From Kushneria aurantia DSM 21353 (GTDB lineage: Bacteria > Pseudomonadota > Gammaproteobacteria > Pseudomonadales > Halomonadaceae), in assembly GCF_000382245.1 (NCBI RefSeq), contig NZ_KB907886.1, forward strand, positions 1-53,721: DNA of 53,721 bases, given 5' to 3'. Below the pieces are notes generated by a model. That model was not told where the DNA came from and did not search any database. It saw only the letters and a program-made list of their open reading frames with translations. Positions within the stretch are counted from its first letter, which is position 1, and every line of letters begins with the position of its first letter. Positions 9,100 through 17,096 of this stretch are shown here, in pieces. Both the position numbers and the translations under genes were made by a program.

Positions 9100-10272
9100 A
9101 TGAGCGCAGTGCCACCGTCTTCCACCACGCCCCCGGCCTTTCGCTTTATCGATCTGTTTGCCGGCATCGGCGGCCTGCGCCGCGGCTTCGACGCCATTGG
9201 CGGTGAGTGCGTATTCACTTCGGAGTGGGATCGCTGGGCCGTGCGCACCTATCGCGCCAACTACCCCTGCGACGTCGGCCGCCACCGCTTCAACGCGGAT
9301 ATTCGCGACATCACCCTCAGCCGCCGCCCCGACGTCGACGAGGAGAGCGCCTATCGCCATATCGACGGCGAGATCCCCGATCACGAGGTGCTGCTGGCGG
9401 GCTTTCCCTGCCAGCCCTTCTCGCTGGCCGGGGTATCGAAGAAAAATGCCCTGGGGCGCAAGCACGGCTTCGAGTGCGACGCCCAGGGCACGCTCTTTTT
9501 TGACGTGGCGCGCATTCTGGCCGCCAAGCGACCGGCCTGCTTTCTGCTCGAGAACGTCAAGAACCTCAAGAGCCACGACGGCGGCAAGACCTTCCGGGTG
9601 ATCACCGAGGCCCTCGACGAGCTGGGCTATGCGGTGGCCGACGTCGCGGCGCCGAAGGCGCGCGACCCCAGGGTGGTCGACGCCCGCCATTTCCTGCCGC
9701 AGCACCGCGAGCGCATCGTGCTGGTGGGCTTTCGGCGCGATCTGAACGTTCACGAGGGGTTTTCGCTGTGCGATTTGGCGCAGCACTATCCCACCGCGCG
9801 GCCGAGCTTCGGCGAGCTGCTGGAGCCCGAGGTGGCGGAGAAATACACTCTCTCACCGAAGCTGTGGCGCTATCTGTTCGACTACGCTCGCAAGCATCGC
9901 GAAAAGGGTAACGGCTTCGGTTTCGGCCTTACCGGCGCCAACGACACCGCCCGCACCCTGTCGGCGCGCTACCACAAGGATGGCTCGGAGATTCTGGTCG
10001 ACCGCGGCTTCGACCCGGCGCTTGATTTCGACAGCGCGCACAACCTCGCCCACCGCCCGCGGCGGCTCACGCCGCGTGAATGCGCCCGGCTGATGGGCTT
10101 CGACGCCCCGGGCAGGTCGGACTTCGTGATTCCGGTTTCCGACACCCAGGCCTACCGCCAGTTCGGCAACTCGGTGGCAGTGCCGGTATTCGGCGCCATC
10201 GCCGCAATGATGGCACCGCGCATTGCCCGGGCGCTGGCGGCCCAGCGCGGGCAGGCGGTTCAAGCCGGCTGA
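9100..10272 (+). CDS. dcm: DNA (cytosine-5-)-methyltransferase, Dcm type
   Basis: A 390-residue C5 cytosine methyltransferase. Motif I is [15 protein letters not shown] (residues 16-30), the catalytic Cys104 is in [11 protein letters not shown], motif IV is ENV at 151-153, [11 protein letters not shown] is motif VIII, and [12 protein letters not shown] is motif X. The long stretches around [13 protein letters not shown] and [14 protein letters not shown], from memory, match E. coli Dcm, which methylates CCWGG; the same specificity is inferred. It lacks the roughly 75-residue N-terminal extension of E. coli Dcm. No restriction endonuclease or vsr lies next to it, so it looks solitary. Confidence 0.93.
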   Translation: MSAVPPSSTTPPAFRFIDLFAGIGGLRRGFDAIGGECVFTSEWDRWAVRTYRANYPCDVGRHRFNADIRDITLSRRPDVDEESAYRHIDGEIPDHEVLLAGFPCQPFSLAGVSKKNALGRKHGFECDAQGTLFFDVARILAAKRPACFLLENVKNLKSHDGGKTFRVITEALDELGYAVADVAAPKARDPRVVDARHFLPQHRERIVLVGFRRDLNVHEGFSLCDLAQHYPTARPSFGELLEPEVAEKYTLSPKLWRYLFDYARKHREKGNGFGFGLTGANDTARTLSARYHKDGSEILVDRGFDPALDFDSAHNLAHRPRRLTPRECARLMGFDAPGRSDFVIPVSDTQAYRQFGNSVAVPVFGAIAAMMAPRIARALAAQRGQAVQAG

Positions 10273-10273
10273 A

Positions 10274-10897
10274 TCAGGTCCGATAGCTGGCCAGCAGCCC
10301 GGCCACCAGCACAAAGAGCCCGCCGAACAGCCGGTTGAGCAGGCGCTGCTGGCGCGGTGAGCGCAGCCAGCGGGCGATCAGCGTGGCCAGCCCGGCGAAG
10401 CCGCACATCACCAGTACATCGACGCTGATCATGGTCACGCCCATCACGGTGAACTGCTGCGCCCGTGGCAGCGTCGGGTCGAGAAACTGCGGCAGCAGCG
10501 CGATCAGAAAGATCGTCGCCTTGGGGTTGGTGACGTTGACCAGCACGCTTTTGCCAAAGCGGACAAGCGCCGGCTCGGCGGCCGGCGGCGCTCCGCCGGC
10601 CTCCAGCGCCACCGCCCGCTCGCGCCACTTGGCCACGCCCAGATAGATCAGATAGGCCACCCCGGCCCACTTGATCAGCGCAAAGGCCAGCTCCGAGGAG
10701 GCCAGCAGCGTGCCCAGCCCCACGCCCACCACCAGAATCTGAATGCCCAGCCCCAGTTGAAGACCGAGGATCGCCGGCAGCGTACGCCGCAGGCCGTAGC
10801 GCAGGCCGTTGGACATGGTGTTGATCGCGCCCGCGCCGGGCGTAATGCTGATCAGCAGAGAAGCGGCCAGAAAGGCCCAGAAAAGTTCCACGGACAT
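10274..10897 (-). CDS. LysE/RhtB-family amino-acid exporter
   Basis: A 207-residue inner-membrane protein with about six hydrophobic segments. The N-terminal LISITPGAGAINTMSNG is the family signature (normally TPGPxxxxV), and NPKATIFLIALLPQF sits in the usual middle position. Members export amino acids such as lysine, threonine or homoserine lactone. The ATG at 10897 is chosen over an in-frame TTG at 10915. It ends one base from the convergent dcm gene. No LysG-type regulator is adjacent. Confidence 0.88.
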   Translation of the reverse strand: MSVELFWAFLAASLLISITPGAGAINTMSNGLRYGLRRTLPAILGLQLGLGIQILVVGVGLGTLLASSELAFALIKWAGVAYLIYLGVAKWRERAVALEAGGAPPAAEPALVRFGKSVLVNVTNPKATIFLIALLPQFLDPTLPRAQQFTVMGVTMISVDVLVMCGFAGLATLIARWLRSPRQQRLLNRLFGGLFVLVAGLLASYRT

Positions 10898-10969
10898 CAC
10901 CAAACTCGGCGCCAATGAAAAGGGGGGAGCAAAATCATACGCTGCAAGCGGTGGCAGTGAAATGACCGA

Positions 10970-11128
10970 CTACACCATATCCTGCATCCTCTGCCAGGCA
11001 TTGCCCAGATGCGTGCCGATGGCCCCGATCAGCGCCGTGGCATCGCGGCGCTCCAGCGCGGTCATCATCGCCTCGTGCTCTCCGGCACACTGTTTTATCG
11101 GGCGCACACGCTCCCCGGCACACTCCCT
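10970..11128 (-). pseudogene. C-terminal remnant of a GntR/FadR-family (FCD) regulator
   Basis: On the reverse strand a short open segment ends in a TAG at 10970-10972. It reads as the last helices of an FCD effector domain: CAGEHEAMMTALERRDA followed by GTHLGNAWQRMQDMV. No DNA-binding part exists upstream, because the same frame closes at the stop of the IclR gene (11129-11131). A partial internal duplication is visible (CAGERVRPIK then CAGEHEAMM). The most likely history is deletion of a GntR regulator during rearrangement next to the IclR gene. Confidence 0.55.
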
Positions 11129-11851
11129 CTACCCCTCACAGCAGCCCTGCATCATGGCCGCCAGCGTCTCCAGGTGCGATTTGGGCAGGCGCACACTCGG
11201 CCCGCTGAGGCCGAAACCGGCACGCAGCTCGCCATCCTCTATCCAGGGCACGGCCACACAGCTCAACCCCTGCTGGTAATTCTGTTCATCGAGGGCGTAG
11301 CCGCGAGCAGTGATACTTTCGATCTCCTCGGTGATGGCGGAACCGATGCGATCGGTGTGCAGCGCCAGCATGCGTTGTCTGAGCATTGGCATGAAAGCGA
11401 GAAACAAAAGGCCGATGGCCGACCCCTCCATCGGCGTGCGCTCCCCCTGCTGGCTGGCGGTGCGCAGCGCTTCAGGGCTTTCGATGGCATCGAGGAAAAA
11501 CACCTCATCGCCGGAGGGCACGGCCAGAAACACCGTTTCACCGCTGTGCGCGGCCATCGCTTCGAGATGGGGACGCAGGCGCCGGCGCAGGCCGCTGTCG
11601 TCACCGGCGATACGCGCTATGTTGAGGATACGATCACCCAGATAGTAGCGGGTGTCGTGCGGCCGACGCCGCACATAGCCGAGCGCGCCCAGCGTCTTGA
11701 GAATGTTGTGGGCGGTCGTCGTCCTGAGCTCGGCGGCTTCGGCGATCTGCTGCAGGCGCAGGGCACCACCGGCGTTGGCGATACATTCCAGAATGTTGAG
11801 AGCACGCTCGATCGACTGGATCATGGCAGGATTATTCTGGCTAATATTCAT
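11129..11851 (-). CDS. IclR-family transcriptional regulator
   Basis: A 240-residue regulator with an N-terminal winged helix at about residues 10-65 (QSIERALNILECIANAGG, then LQQIAEAAELRTTTAHNIL) and a GAF-like IclR effector domain over the rest. ATG 11851 is used, although a later ATG at 11824 just before the conserved SIERAL is possible; neither has a clear Shine-Dalgarno site. The gene is divergent from the ABM-VOC/EthD/SDR cluster at 11976. IclR proteins usually repress or activate such adjacent catabolic operons in response to a pathway intermediate. Confidence 0.87.
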   Translation of the reverse strand: MNISQNNPAMIQSIERALNILECIANAGGALRLQQIAEAAELRTTTAHNILKTLGALGYVRRRPHDTRYYLGDRILNIARIAGDDSGLRRRLRPHLEAMAAHSGETVFLAVPSGDEVFFLDAIESPEALRTASQQGERTPMEGSAIGLLFLAFMPMLRQRMLALHTDRIGSAITEEIESITARGYALDEQNYQQGLSCVAVPWIEDGELRAGFGLSGPSVRLPKSHLETLAAMMQGCCEG

Positions 11852-11896
11852 CAATATTGAATATCAGAAAAATATTTGAAAATAAATTCCCTGATA
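11843..11896. promoter_or_regulatory. AT-rich inverted repeats between iclR and the ABM-VOC operon
   Basis: In a locally very AT-rich stretch, ATATTCA at 11844-11850 pairs with the reverse complement in TTGAATAT a few bases further on. GAATAT then recurs as the imperfect arms GAATA and TAAATTC around AAATATTTGAAAA. This composition is unlike the GC-rich surroundings and fits the divergent promoters plus an IclR operator. The repeat overlaps the start codon of the regulator, which would suit autoregulation. Confidence 0.4.
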
Positions 11897-11975
11897 CTAA
11901 ATTTATCCTTGCGATTATCTGAATAACGCAATGCCCTGATGACTTCACACGCGGCAATTCACAAGGGAGTTCAGC

Positions 11976-12818
11976 ATGACACGTTCCATGATGGCTCGCA
12001 TTACGCCTGTCGAGGGTCAAACGTCGCAGGTCAGGCATCACGTTGAAGCGCTGGCCCGCCGGGTACGCCGGGAGGCCGGCAATATCCGCTTCGAAACCCA
12101 CGAGGCCAGCGACGCCTCGGGTTTTGTCATCATCGAGGAGTACCGCGACGACGACGCCTTCCAGCGCCATCTGGCCATGCCGCATACGCAGCAGTTCAAT
12201 GCGGCGCTCGAGTCGCTTGCCGAAGGCGGCGGCTCCAGCGTGACCGAGCTTGCGCCACTCGGCGAGCCGGACGATTCACCTGCCGAAATTCGCGCCATTG
12301 ATCACATCGGCCTGACCGTGCCGGATGTCGAGGCCGCGTCGCTGTTTTTTGCCGACGCCTTCGGCGCCCGTCGCGTTTACGACGTCTTGCCGCGCGACGG
12401 CGAGGATATGGCGGGCGAAGGCCCGGAGAAGGAGCTCGGCCTGAGCGCCGGCACCCGCATCGTGCACATGCGCCTGATGCGCATCGGCAACGGCCCCTGT
12501 CTCGAAATCTTCCAGATGGAAGATGGCGAGCAGCAGGCGCCACCGCGACTGCAGGATATCGGCCTGACTCACTTCGGCCTCTACGTCGATGACATTCAGT
12601 CTGCCACGCGACGTTTCGAGGCCGCCGGCGGCGAGCTGCTGTCGCCGACGCACCCGCTGGCCGGGGTCGAGGACGGGCCCCATAACGCCGGCGTCTACGG
12701 GCGTGCCCCCTGGGGCATGCTGGTCGAACTGCTGAGCTACCCGGACGGCATCGACTATTCGAACACGCCCGGCAACGCCGACGAGGCCAAAACCCTGCGC
12801 TGGACCCCACACCCCTGA
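11976..12818 (+). CDS. Two-domain ABM monooxygenase-VOC dioxygenase-fold fusion protein
   Basis: A 280-residue fusion. Residues about 4-90 look like an ABM (antibiotic biosynthesis monooxygenase) dimeric alpha-beta barrel domain, with FVIIEEYRDDDAFQRHL as the typical strand-helix. Residues 105-256 are a VOC/glyoxalase domain; His110 (IDHIGLTVPDVE), Glu177 (LEIFQME), His199 (LTHFGLYVDD) and Glu251 (LVELLSYP) are placed as the four metal ligands. AGGGAG precedes the ATG. It heads a set with EthD, SDR, AGE isomerase and sugar dehydrogenase genes. The substrate is unknown, and the fusion itself is uncommon. Confidence 0.8.
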   Translation: MTRSMMARITPVEGQTSQVRHHVEALARRVRREAGNIRFETHEASDASGFVIIEEYRDDDAFQRHLAMPHTQQFNAALESLAEGGGSSVTELAPLGEPDDSPAEIRAIDHIGLTVPDVEAASLFFADAFGARRVYDVLPRDGEDMAGEGPEKELGLSAGTRIVHMRLMRIGNGPCLEIFQMEDGEQQAPPRLQDIGLTHFGLYVDDIQSATRRFEAAGGELLSPTHPLAGVEDGPHNAGVYGRAPWGMLVELLSYPDGIDYSNTPGNADEAKTLRWTPHP

Positions 12819-12829
12819 GGTATTTCGCC

Positions 12830-13174
12830 ATGATCAAGATGACCATGCTGCTCAAACGCCATCCCGATATCAGCCACGCCGAGTTCGTGCGCCACCATAT
12901 CGAGACCCACGGCCCGCTGTTTCGCTCCATTCCGGAAGCCGCGCAGCATGTGCTGCGCTATATCCAGACCCATCCGTCGGAGGGCGACTTTCCGGTACCG
13001 CAGGCAGACTACGACGGCACCGCCGAGCTCTGGTTCGACAGTGCCGAAGGGATGCGAACCGTGTTGGGCTCGGCCACCTATCAACAGCAGGTCTTTCCAG
13101 ACGAGAAGACCTTTCTCGATCACGACAACACCCTGATTCTGGTCGGCGAACAGACCGAAATCATCGCCTCATAA
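12830..13174 (+). CDS. EthD-domain protein
   Basis: A 114-residue protein consisting of one EthD ferredoxin-like alpha-beta barrel: MIKMTMLLKRHPDISHAEF, HIETHGPLFRSIPEAA, and the tail strand ending EQTEIIAS. EthD proteins take part in degradation of ethers and aromatic or quinone compounds, sometimes as small dehydratases or cyclases. It starts 11 bases after the ABM-VOC gene and is surely co-transcribed. The shared fold with the ABM domain upstream suggests both act on the same small molecule. Confidence 0.85.
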   Translation: MIKMTMLLKRHPDISHAEFVRHHIETHGPLFRSIPEAAQHVLRYIQTHPSEGDFPVPQADYDGTAELWFDSAEGMRTVLGSATYQQQVFPDEKTFLDHDNTLILVGEQTEIIAS

Positions 13175-13230
13175 TCCATCCAGCGTCTTTTACACCACGC
13201 TGCTTACTGAACCCGCAAAGGAGTTGCCCC

Positions 13231-14094
13231 ATGGTCAGCAAAACCGACATTCACGCCCAGCAACAGCAACTGCCCGGCCGAGAGGGCCCGATGCAGCCGC
13301 AAGCGATGCATATCCGCCCGGACTACCGCGGCAGCGGCAAACTCACCGACAGGATCGCGCTGATTACCGGTGCCGACAGCGGTATCGGCCGCTCGGTAGC
13401 GATCCACTTCGCCCGTGAGGGTGCCGACGTGGCGGTGATGTATCTGAGCGAAGACGATGACGCCCGGGAGACCCAACGACTGGTGGAGGCCGAAGGGCGC
13501 CGCTGCCTGCTGATCGCCGGCGACATTCGCGACGCCACCTTTTGCGCTGAATCGGTCCAGCGCGTCGTCGACCACTTCGGCGGCCTCAATATTCTGGTCA
13601 ACAACGCCGGCACCCAGCAGGTCAGCAATGACCTCACCGAACTGAGCAACGAACAGTGGGAGCAGACCTTTGCCACCAACATGCACGGCATGTTTTACCT
13701 GACAAAGGCCGCGCTGCCGCATCTGGGTGAAGACGATGCCATCATCAACACGACCTCGGTCAACGCCTACATCGGCCCCGACTTTCTGGTCGACTACACC
13801 GCCACCAAGGGCGCCATTGTCAGCTTTACCCGCTCGCTCTCCAACCAGCTGGTGGGACGTGGCATTCGCGTCAACGCGGTCGCGCCGGGGCCGGTATGGA
13901 CACCGCTACAGCCGGCCACGCTGGGCGCCCATGACCCCCAGATGCTGGAGGATTTCGGCTCCGAGACGCCGATGGGGCGTGCCGGCCAGCCCTGCGAGCT
14001 GGGCCCCTGCTACGTCTTTCTGGCCTCGCTGGATGCCTCTTTCATGAGCGGCCAGACGCTGCATCTCAACGGCGGCGTGATCGTCAACGGCTGA
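13231..14094 (+). CDS. Short-chain dehydrogenase/reductase (YghA/glucose-dehydrogenase-like SDR)
   Basis: A 287-residue classical SDR with an N-terminal extension. The cofactor motif TGADSGIG is at 46-53, NNAG at 124-127, and the catalytic tetrad is Asn150, Ser176, Tyr189 and Lys193 (YTATK). The extension with RPDYRGSGKLTDRIALI is typical of the YghA/general-stress-protein-39 subgroup, which reduces or oxidises small carbonyls or sugars with NAD(P). AAAGGAG lies upstream of the ATG. It follows the EthD gene by 56 bases and probably belongs to the same operon. Confidence 0.88.
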   Translation: MVSKTDIHAQQQQLPGREGPMQPQAMHIRPDYRGSGKLTDRIALITGADSGIGRSVAIHFAREGADVAVMYLSEDDDARETQRLVEAEGRRCLLIAGDIRDATFCAESVQRVVDHFGGLNILVNNAGTQQVSNDLTELSNEQWEQTFATNMHGMFYLTKAALPHLGEDDAIINTTSVNAYIGPDFLVDYTATKGAIVSFTRSLSNQLVGRGIRVNAVAPGPVWTPLQPATLGAHDPQMLEDFGSETPMGRAGQPCELGPCYVFLASLDASFMSGQTLHLNGGVIVNG

Positions 14095-14125
14095 CGCCCT
14101 TCAACAGCCAACACCGCCTCGGCGG

Positions 14126-14147
14126 GTCGCAGGCCCCTGCCTGCGAC
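14126..14147 (+). terminator. Strong stem-loop between the SDR and AGE genes
   Basis: GTCGCAGG at 14126-14133 pairs perfectly with CCTGCGAC at 14140-14147 over a six-base loop. There is no T-run, so it may be a weak or Rho-assisted terminator, or a processing or stability element between two genes of one transcript. Confidence 0.45.
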
Positions 14148-14185
14148 CTGTCCGGCTCATCGTCCTTGCAACGGAGATTGTCACC

Positions 14186-15448
14186 ATGATGGAGATCACT
14201 GCAGGCGCCACGCCGCCCGGCGGCAGTTGGCTGCAACGTGGCTCGCACCGTGACTGGCTCGAAGCCGAGGGGCAGCGCCTGCTGGCCTTCTACCGCGCCT
14301 CGCGCCATCCGGAGTGCGGCTTTGCGGCGCTGGACGACGACGGTCGACTGCCCGACGACGCCCGTCCCGATACCATGATCACCGCCCGCATGACCCACTG
14401 CTATGCGCTGGCGACCCTGCGCGGCGTGCCCGGCGCAGCACCACTGGTCGCTCACGGCGTGGCGGCCCTGCAGGGTGCGCTGCAGGACAGCGAATATGAC
14501 GGCTGGTACAGCGAACTGCCCCGCGAGGGCGAGGCGCCATCCAAGCAGGCCTATATCCACGCCTTCGTGGCGCTCGCCGCTGCCAGCGCGTGGCAATCCG
14601 GCAACGCTGATGCCAAAGGGCTGCTCGATGACGTGCTCAAGGTGATCGAAGCGCGCTTCTGGTCGGAGGACGAAGGCGGGATGCGCGAAGGCTTCTCCCG
14701 CGACTGGTCCGAAGGCGAAGCCTATCGCGGCGGCAATAGCAACATGCACTCGACCGAGGCCTTTCTGCAGCTCGCCGATGTGCTCGATAACCCGCTGTGG
14801 CGACAGCGCGCCCTCTCTATCGCCGAGAAGCTCATCCACCGCCACGCGCGCGCCAACGACTACCGCATCGTCGAGCATTTCGACAGTGACTGGCACGAGT
14901 GGCGCGACTACAACAGCGATAGACCGAAGGATCAGTTTCGCCCCTACGGCGCGACGCCGGGGCACGCCTTCGAGTGGGCGCGGCTGCTTGTGCACCTCGA
15001 GGCCGGCCTGCTGCGCCACGGCGAGAGCGCGCCGGGCTGGCTTTTGGAGGATGCCCGCGGACTGTTTCAGCGCGCCACCGAACTGGGCTGGTGCGTCGAC
15101 GGCGAGCCCGGACTGCTCTATACCCATGACTGGGACAACAACCCGCTGGTACACGAGCGGCTGCACTGGCCGGTGGCGGAGGCCGCCAGTGCCGCCGCGG
15201 CGCTGCACGCGCGCACCGGCGACAGCACCCATGAGCGCTGGTATCGCTGTTTCTGGGACTACATCGAGCGCTTCATGATCGACCGCGAGCGTGGCAGCTG
15301 GTGGCAGGAGCTGGACCACCACAACCGCCCCTCGAACCAGCTCTGGAGCGGCAAGCCGGATCTCTACCACGCCTTCCAGGCGACCCTGCTGCCGCGCCTG
15401 CCGCTGGCCCCCACCATGGCGCGGGCGATCGCCGAGGGCGCGCTTTAG
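14186..15448 (+). CDS. AGE-family aldose-ketose isomerase (mannose/sulfoquinovose isomerase-like)
   Basis: A 420-residue alpha6/alpha6-barrel enzyme of the N-acylglucosamine 2-epimerase superfamily. Signature stretches are MITARMTHCYALA, GGNSNMHSTEAFL and RPYGATPGHAFEWARLL, plus QELDHHNRPSNQLWSGKPD near the C-terminus. These hold the conserved histidines and arginines used by D-mannose isomerase and YihS-type isomerases. It would interconvert a hexose and its ketose in the cytoplasm. The SDR gene before it and the sugar dehydrogenase after it support a sugar-related role. Which sugar, including sulfoquinovose, is not decidable here. Confidence 0.83.
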   Translation: MMEITAGATPPGGSWLQRGSHRDWLEAEGQRLLAFYRASRHPECGFAALDDDGRLPDDARPDTMITARMTHCYALATLRGVPGAAPLVAHGVAALQGALQDSEYDGWYSELPREGEAPSKQAYIHAFVALAAASAWQSGNADAKGLLDDVLKVIEARFWSEDEGGMREGFSRDWSEGEAYRGGNSNMHSTEAFLQLADVLDNPLWRQRALSIAEKLIHRHARANDYRIVEHFDSDWHEWRDYNSDRPKDQFRPYGATPGHAFEWARLLVHLEAGLLRHGESAPGWLLEDARGLFQRATELGWCVDGEPGLLYTHDWDNNPLVHERLHWPVAEAASAAAALHARTGDSTHERWYRCFWDYIERFMIDRERGSWWQELDHHNRPSNQLWSGKPDLYHAFQATLLPRLPLAPTMARAIAEGAL

Positions 15449-15615
15449 GTTGCGCTGTTCACAATCCGAGGGCTGTCAGGCTTTGGGGATCAGAGCCTGG
15501 CATTGCGACCGCCCACTGGCTTAAGCCAAACCTTATCGATGCAGGCGTTCCTTCCAGTTGCATGCGAGGGTGAACCCAACAGGACACCCTGATTCAACCC
15601 CTCGGGAGATTGCCC

Positions 15616-16833
15616 ATGCGTGCTACGCCTTTCCTGTCGCCCCTTTTGACCACGCCGCTGATCGCCACCCTGCTGGCCGCCGCGCCGGCCGCCGCCGAGC
15701 CGGTGCCTACCGGCCCACCCAATGTGCCGTCACAGGAGCCCGCCTTCCCACAGCAGACCCGCGCGCCTCAGCTTGAAGACACCATCGAGCTGACCACCGA
15801 AACGGTCGCCGACGGCCTCGTCCATCCCTGGGGGCTAGCCTTTCTGCCCAATGGCGACATGCTGGTGACCGAGCGCCCCGGCCGGCTGCGCCGGGTGACG
15901 GCCAACGGCGATATCTCGACGCCGATCGAAGGCGTCCCCGAGGTCGATAACCGTCGCCAGGGTGGATTGCTGGATGTCGTACTCGGCCCCGATTTCGCCA
16001 GCGAGCGCCGGGTCTACCTGAGCTATGCCGAGCCGCGCGAAGGCGGTGAAACAGCCACTGCCGTAGCACGCGGTCGTCTGAACGAGGCCGGCGACCGGCT
16101 CACTGACGTGGAAGTCATTTTCCGCCAGCAGCCCGCCTGGGACTCCACGCGCCACTACGGCTCACGACTGGTGTGGAGCGAAACCAGCGAGCTGTGGATT
16201 ACCCTCGGCGAGCGCTCGGACGACGAAGCGCGCAAGCTGTCGCAGACGACCGACAACACCATCGGCAAGGTAGTCCGCATCAACGCCGATGGCTCAACGC
16301 CGGACAGCAACCCCTTCGCCGATCGCGACGACGCCGGCCAGTCCATCTGGTCGCTGGGACATCGCAATATCCAGGGTGCCGATCTTGATCCTGCCACCGG
16401 CGAGCTGTGGACCATCGAGCACGGCCCGAAGGGCGGCGACGAACTCAACCGCCCCGAGGCAGGCCTCAACTATGGCTGGCCGGTGATCACCTATGGGGAG
16501 GCCTACTCGGGTGCCCCGGTCGGTGAGGGCATCACGCAGCACGAGGGCATGGCGCAGCCGGTCTACTACTGGGACCCGGTGATCGCCCCCGGCGATATGG
16601 TTTTCTACACCGGTGAGCGCTTCGATGGCTGGCAGGGCGACATTCTGATCGCCTCGCTGAGCCCCGGCGGCATCGTCCGGCTGACGCTGGACGATGACCG
16701 GGTCAGCGGCGAAGCGCGCTATCTGGAGACGCTGGGCCGGGTCCGCTATGTCGACGAGGGGCCGGACGGCGCGCTGTGGCTGCTGACCGATCAGGAAGAC
16801 GGCGCGCTGATTCGCGTCACGCCGCAGTCCTGA
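15616..16833 (+). CDS. Periplasmic PQQ-dependent sugar dehydrogenase (soluble GDH/YliI type)
   Basis: A 405-residue protein with a signal peptide (MRATPFLSPLLTTPLIATLL, cleavage near AAAPAAAEP) and a six-bladed beta-propeller of the GSDH family. Landmarks are GLVHPWGLAFLPNGDMLVTE, NRRQGGLLDVVLGPDF, RHYGSRLVW, SLGHRNIQG and WTIEHGPKGGDELN, which together line the PQQ and calcium site in the family. It would oxidise aldose sugars in the periplasm. GGGAGA lies seven bases before the ATG at 15616. A 167-base gap with a small hairpin separates it from the AGE gene, so it may have its own promoter. Confidence 0.87.
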   Translation: MRATPFLSPLLTTPLIATLLAAAPAAAEPVPTGPPNVPSQEPAFPQQTRAPQLEDTIELTTETVADGLVHPWGLAFLPNGDMLVTERPGRLRRVTANGDISTPIEGVPEVDNRRQGGLLDVVLGPDFASERRVYLSYAEPREGGETATAVARGRLNEAGDRLTDVEVIFRQQPAWDSTRHYGSRLVWSETSELWITLGERSDDEARKLSQTTDNTIGKVVRINADGSTPDSNPFADRDDAGQSIWSLGHRNIQGADLDPATGELWTIEHGPKGGDELNRPEAGLNYGWPVITYGEAYSGAPVGEGITQHEGMAQPVYYWDPVIAPGDMVFYTGERFDGWQGDILIASLSPGGIVRLTLDDDRVSGEARYLETLGRVRYVDEGPDGALWLLTDQEDGALIRVTPQS

Positions 16834-16847
16834 GCGTCCGAGCGGGG

Positions 16848-17054
16848 CTACATCAGCCCCGCGACCGCGATCCCCGCACTGATGGTGACGATGGCGAAGA
16901 GCGTACTGACCAGTACGGTCGCCGCCGCTTCATCCGAGTAGATACCGCTGTTCAGCGCCAGCGTGGGTACGGCGGTAGCGCTGGGCAGCACGCCGATCAG
17001 AAACGCCGCCTTCCAGAGGTCACCGCGCAGCCCCAGCAGCCAGGCGGGAAACAC
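16848..17054 (-). pseudogene. C-terminal remnant of an AEC-family (auxin-efflux-carrier-like) transporter
   Basis: A 68-residue reading frame whose sequence (LPSATAVPTLALNSGIYSD, then a hydrophobic segment STLFAIVTISAGIAVAGLM) matches the last two membrane helices of AEC permeases, which are normally about 300 residues. Nothing of the N-terminal part is present upstream; the sequence turns AT-rich at 17055-17096 and meets the diguanylate cyclase gene. I read it as a deletion relic. Confidence 0.6.
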
Positions 17055-17096
17055 CGCATCGAGATTATTTTTTAAATTAAAGTTATCTGTAGACCC

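Noticed and set aside
15477-15499. CAGGCT/AGCCTG hairpin after the AGE gene as a terminator
   Set aside because: Six base pairs with an eleven-base loop and no T-run are too weak to call.
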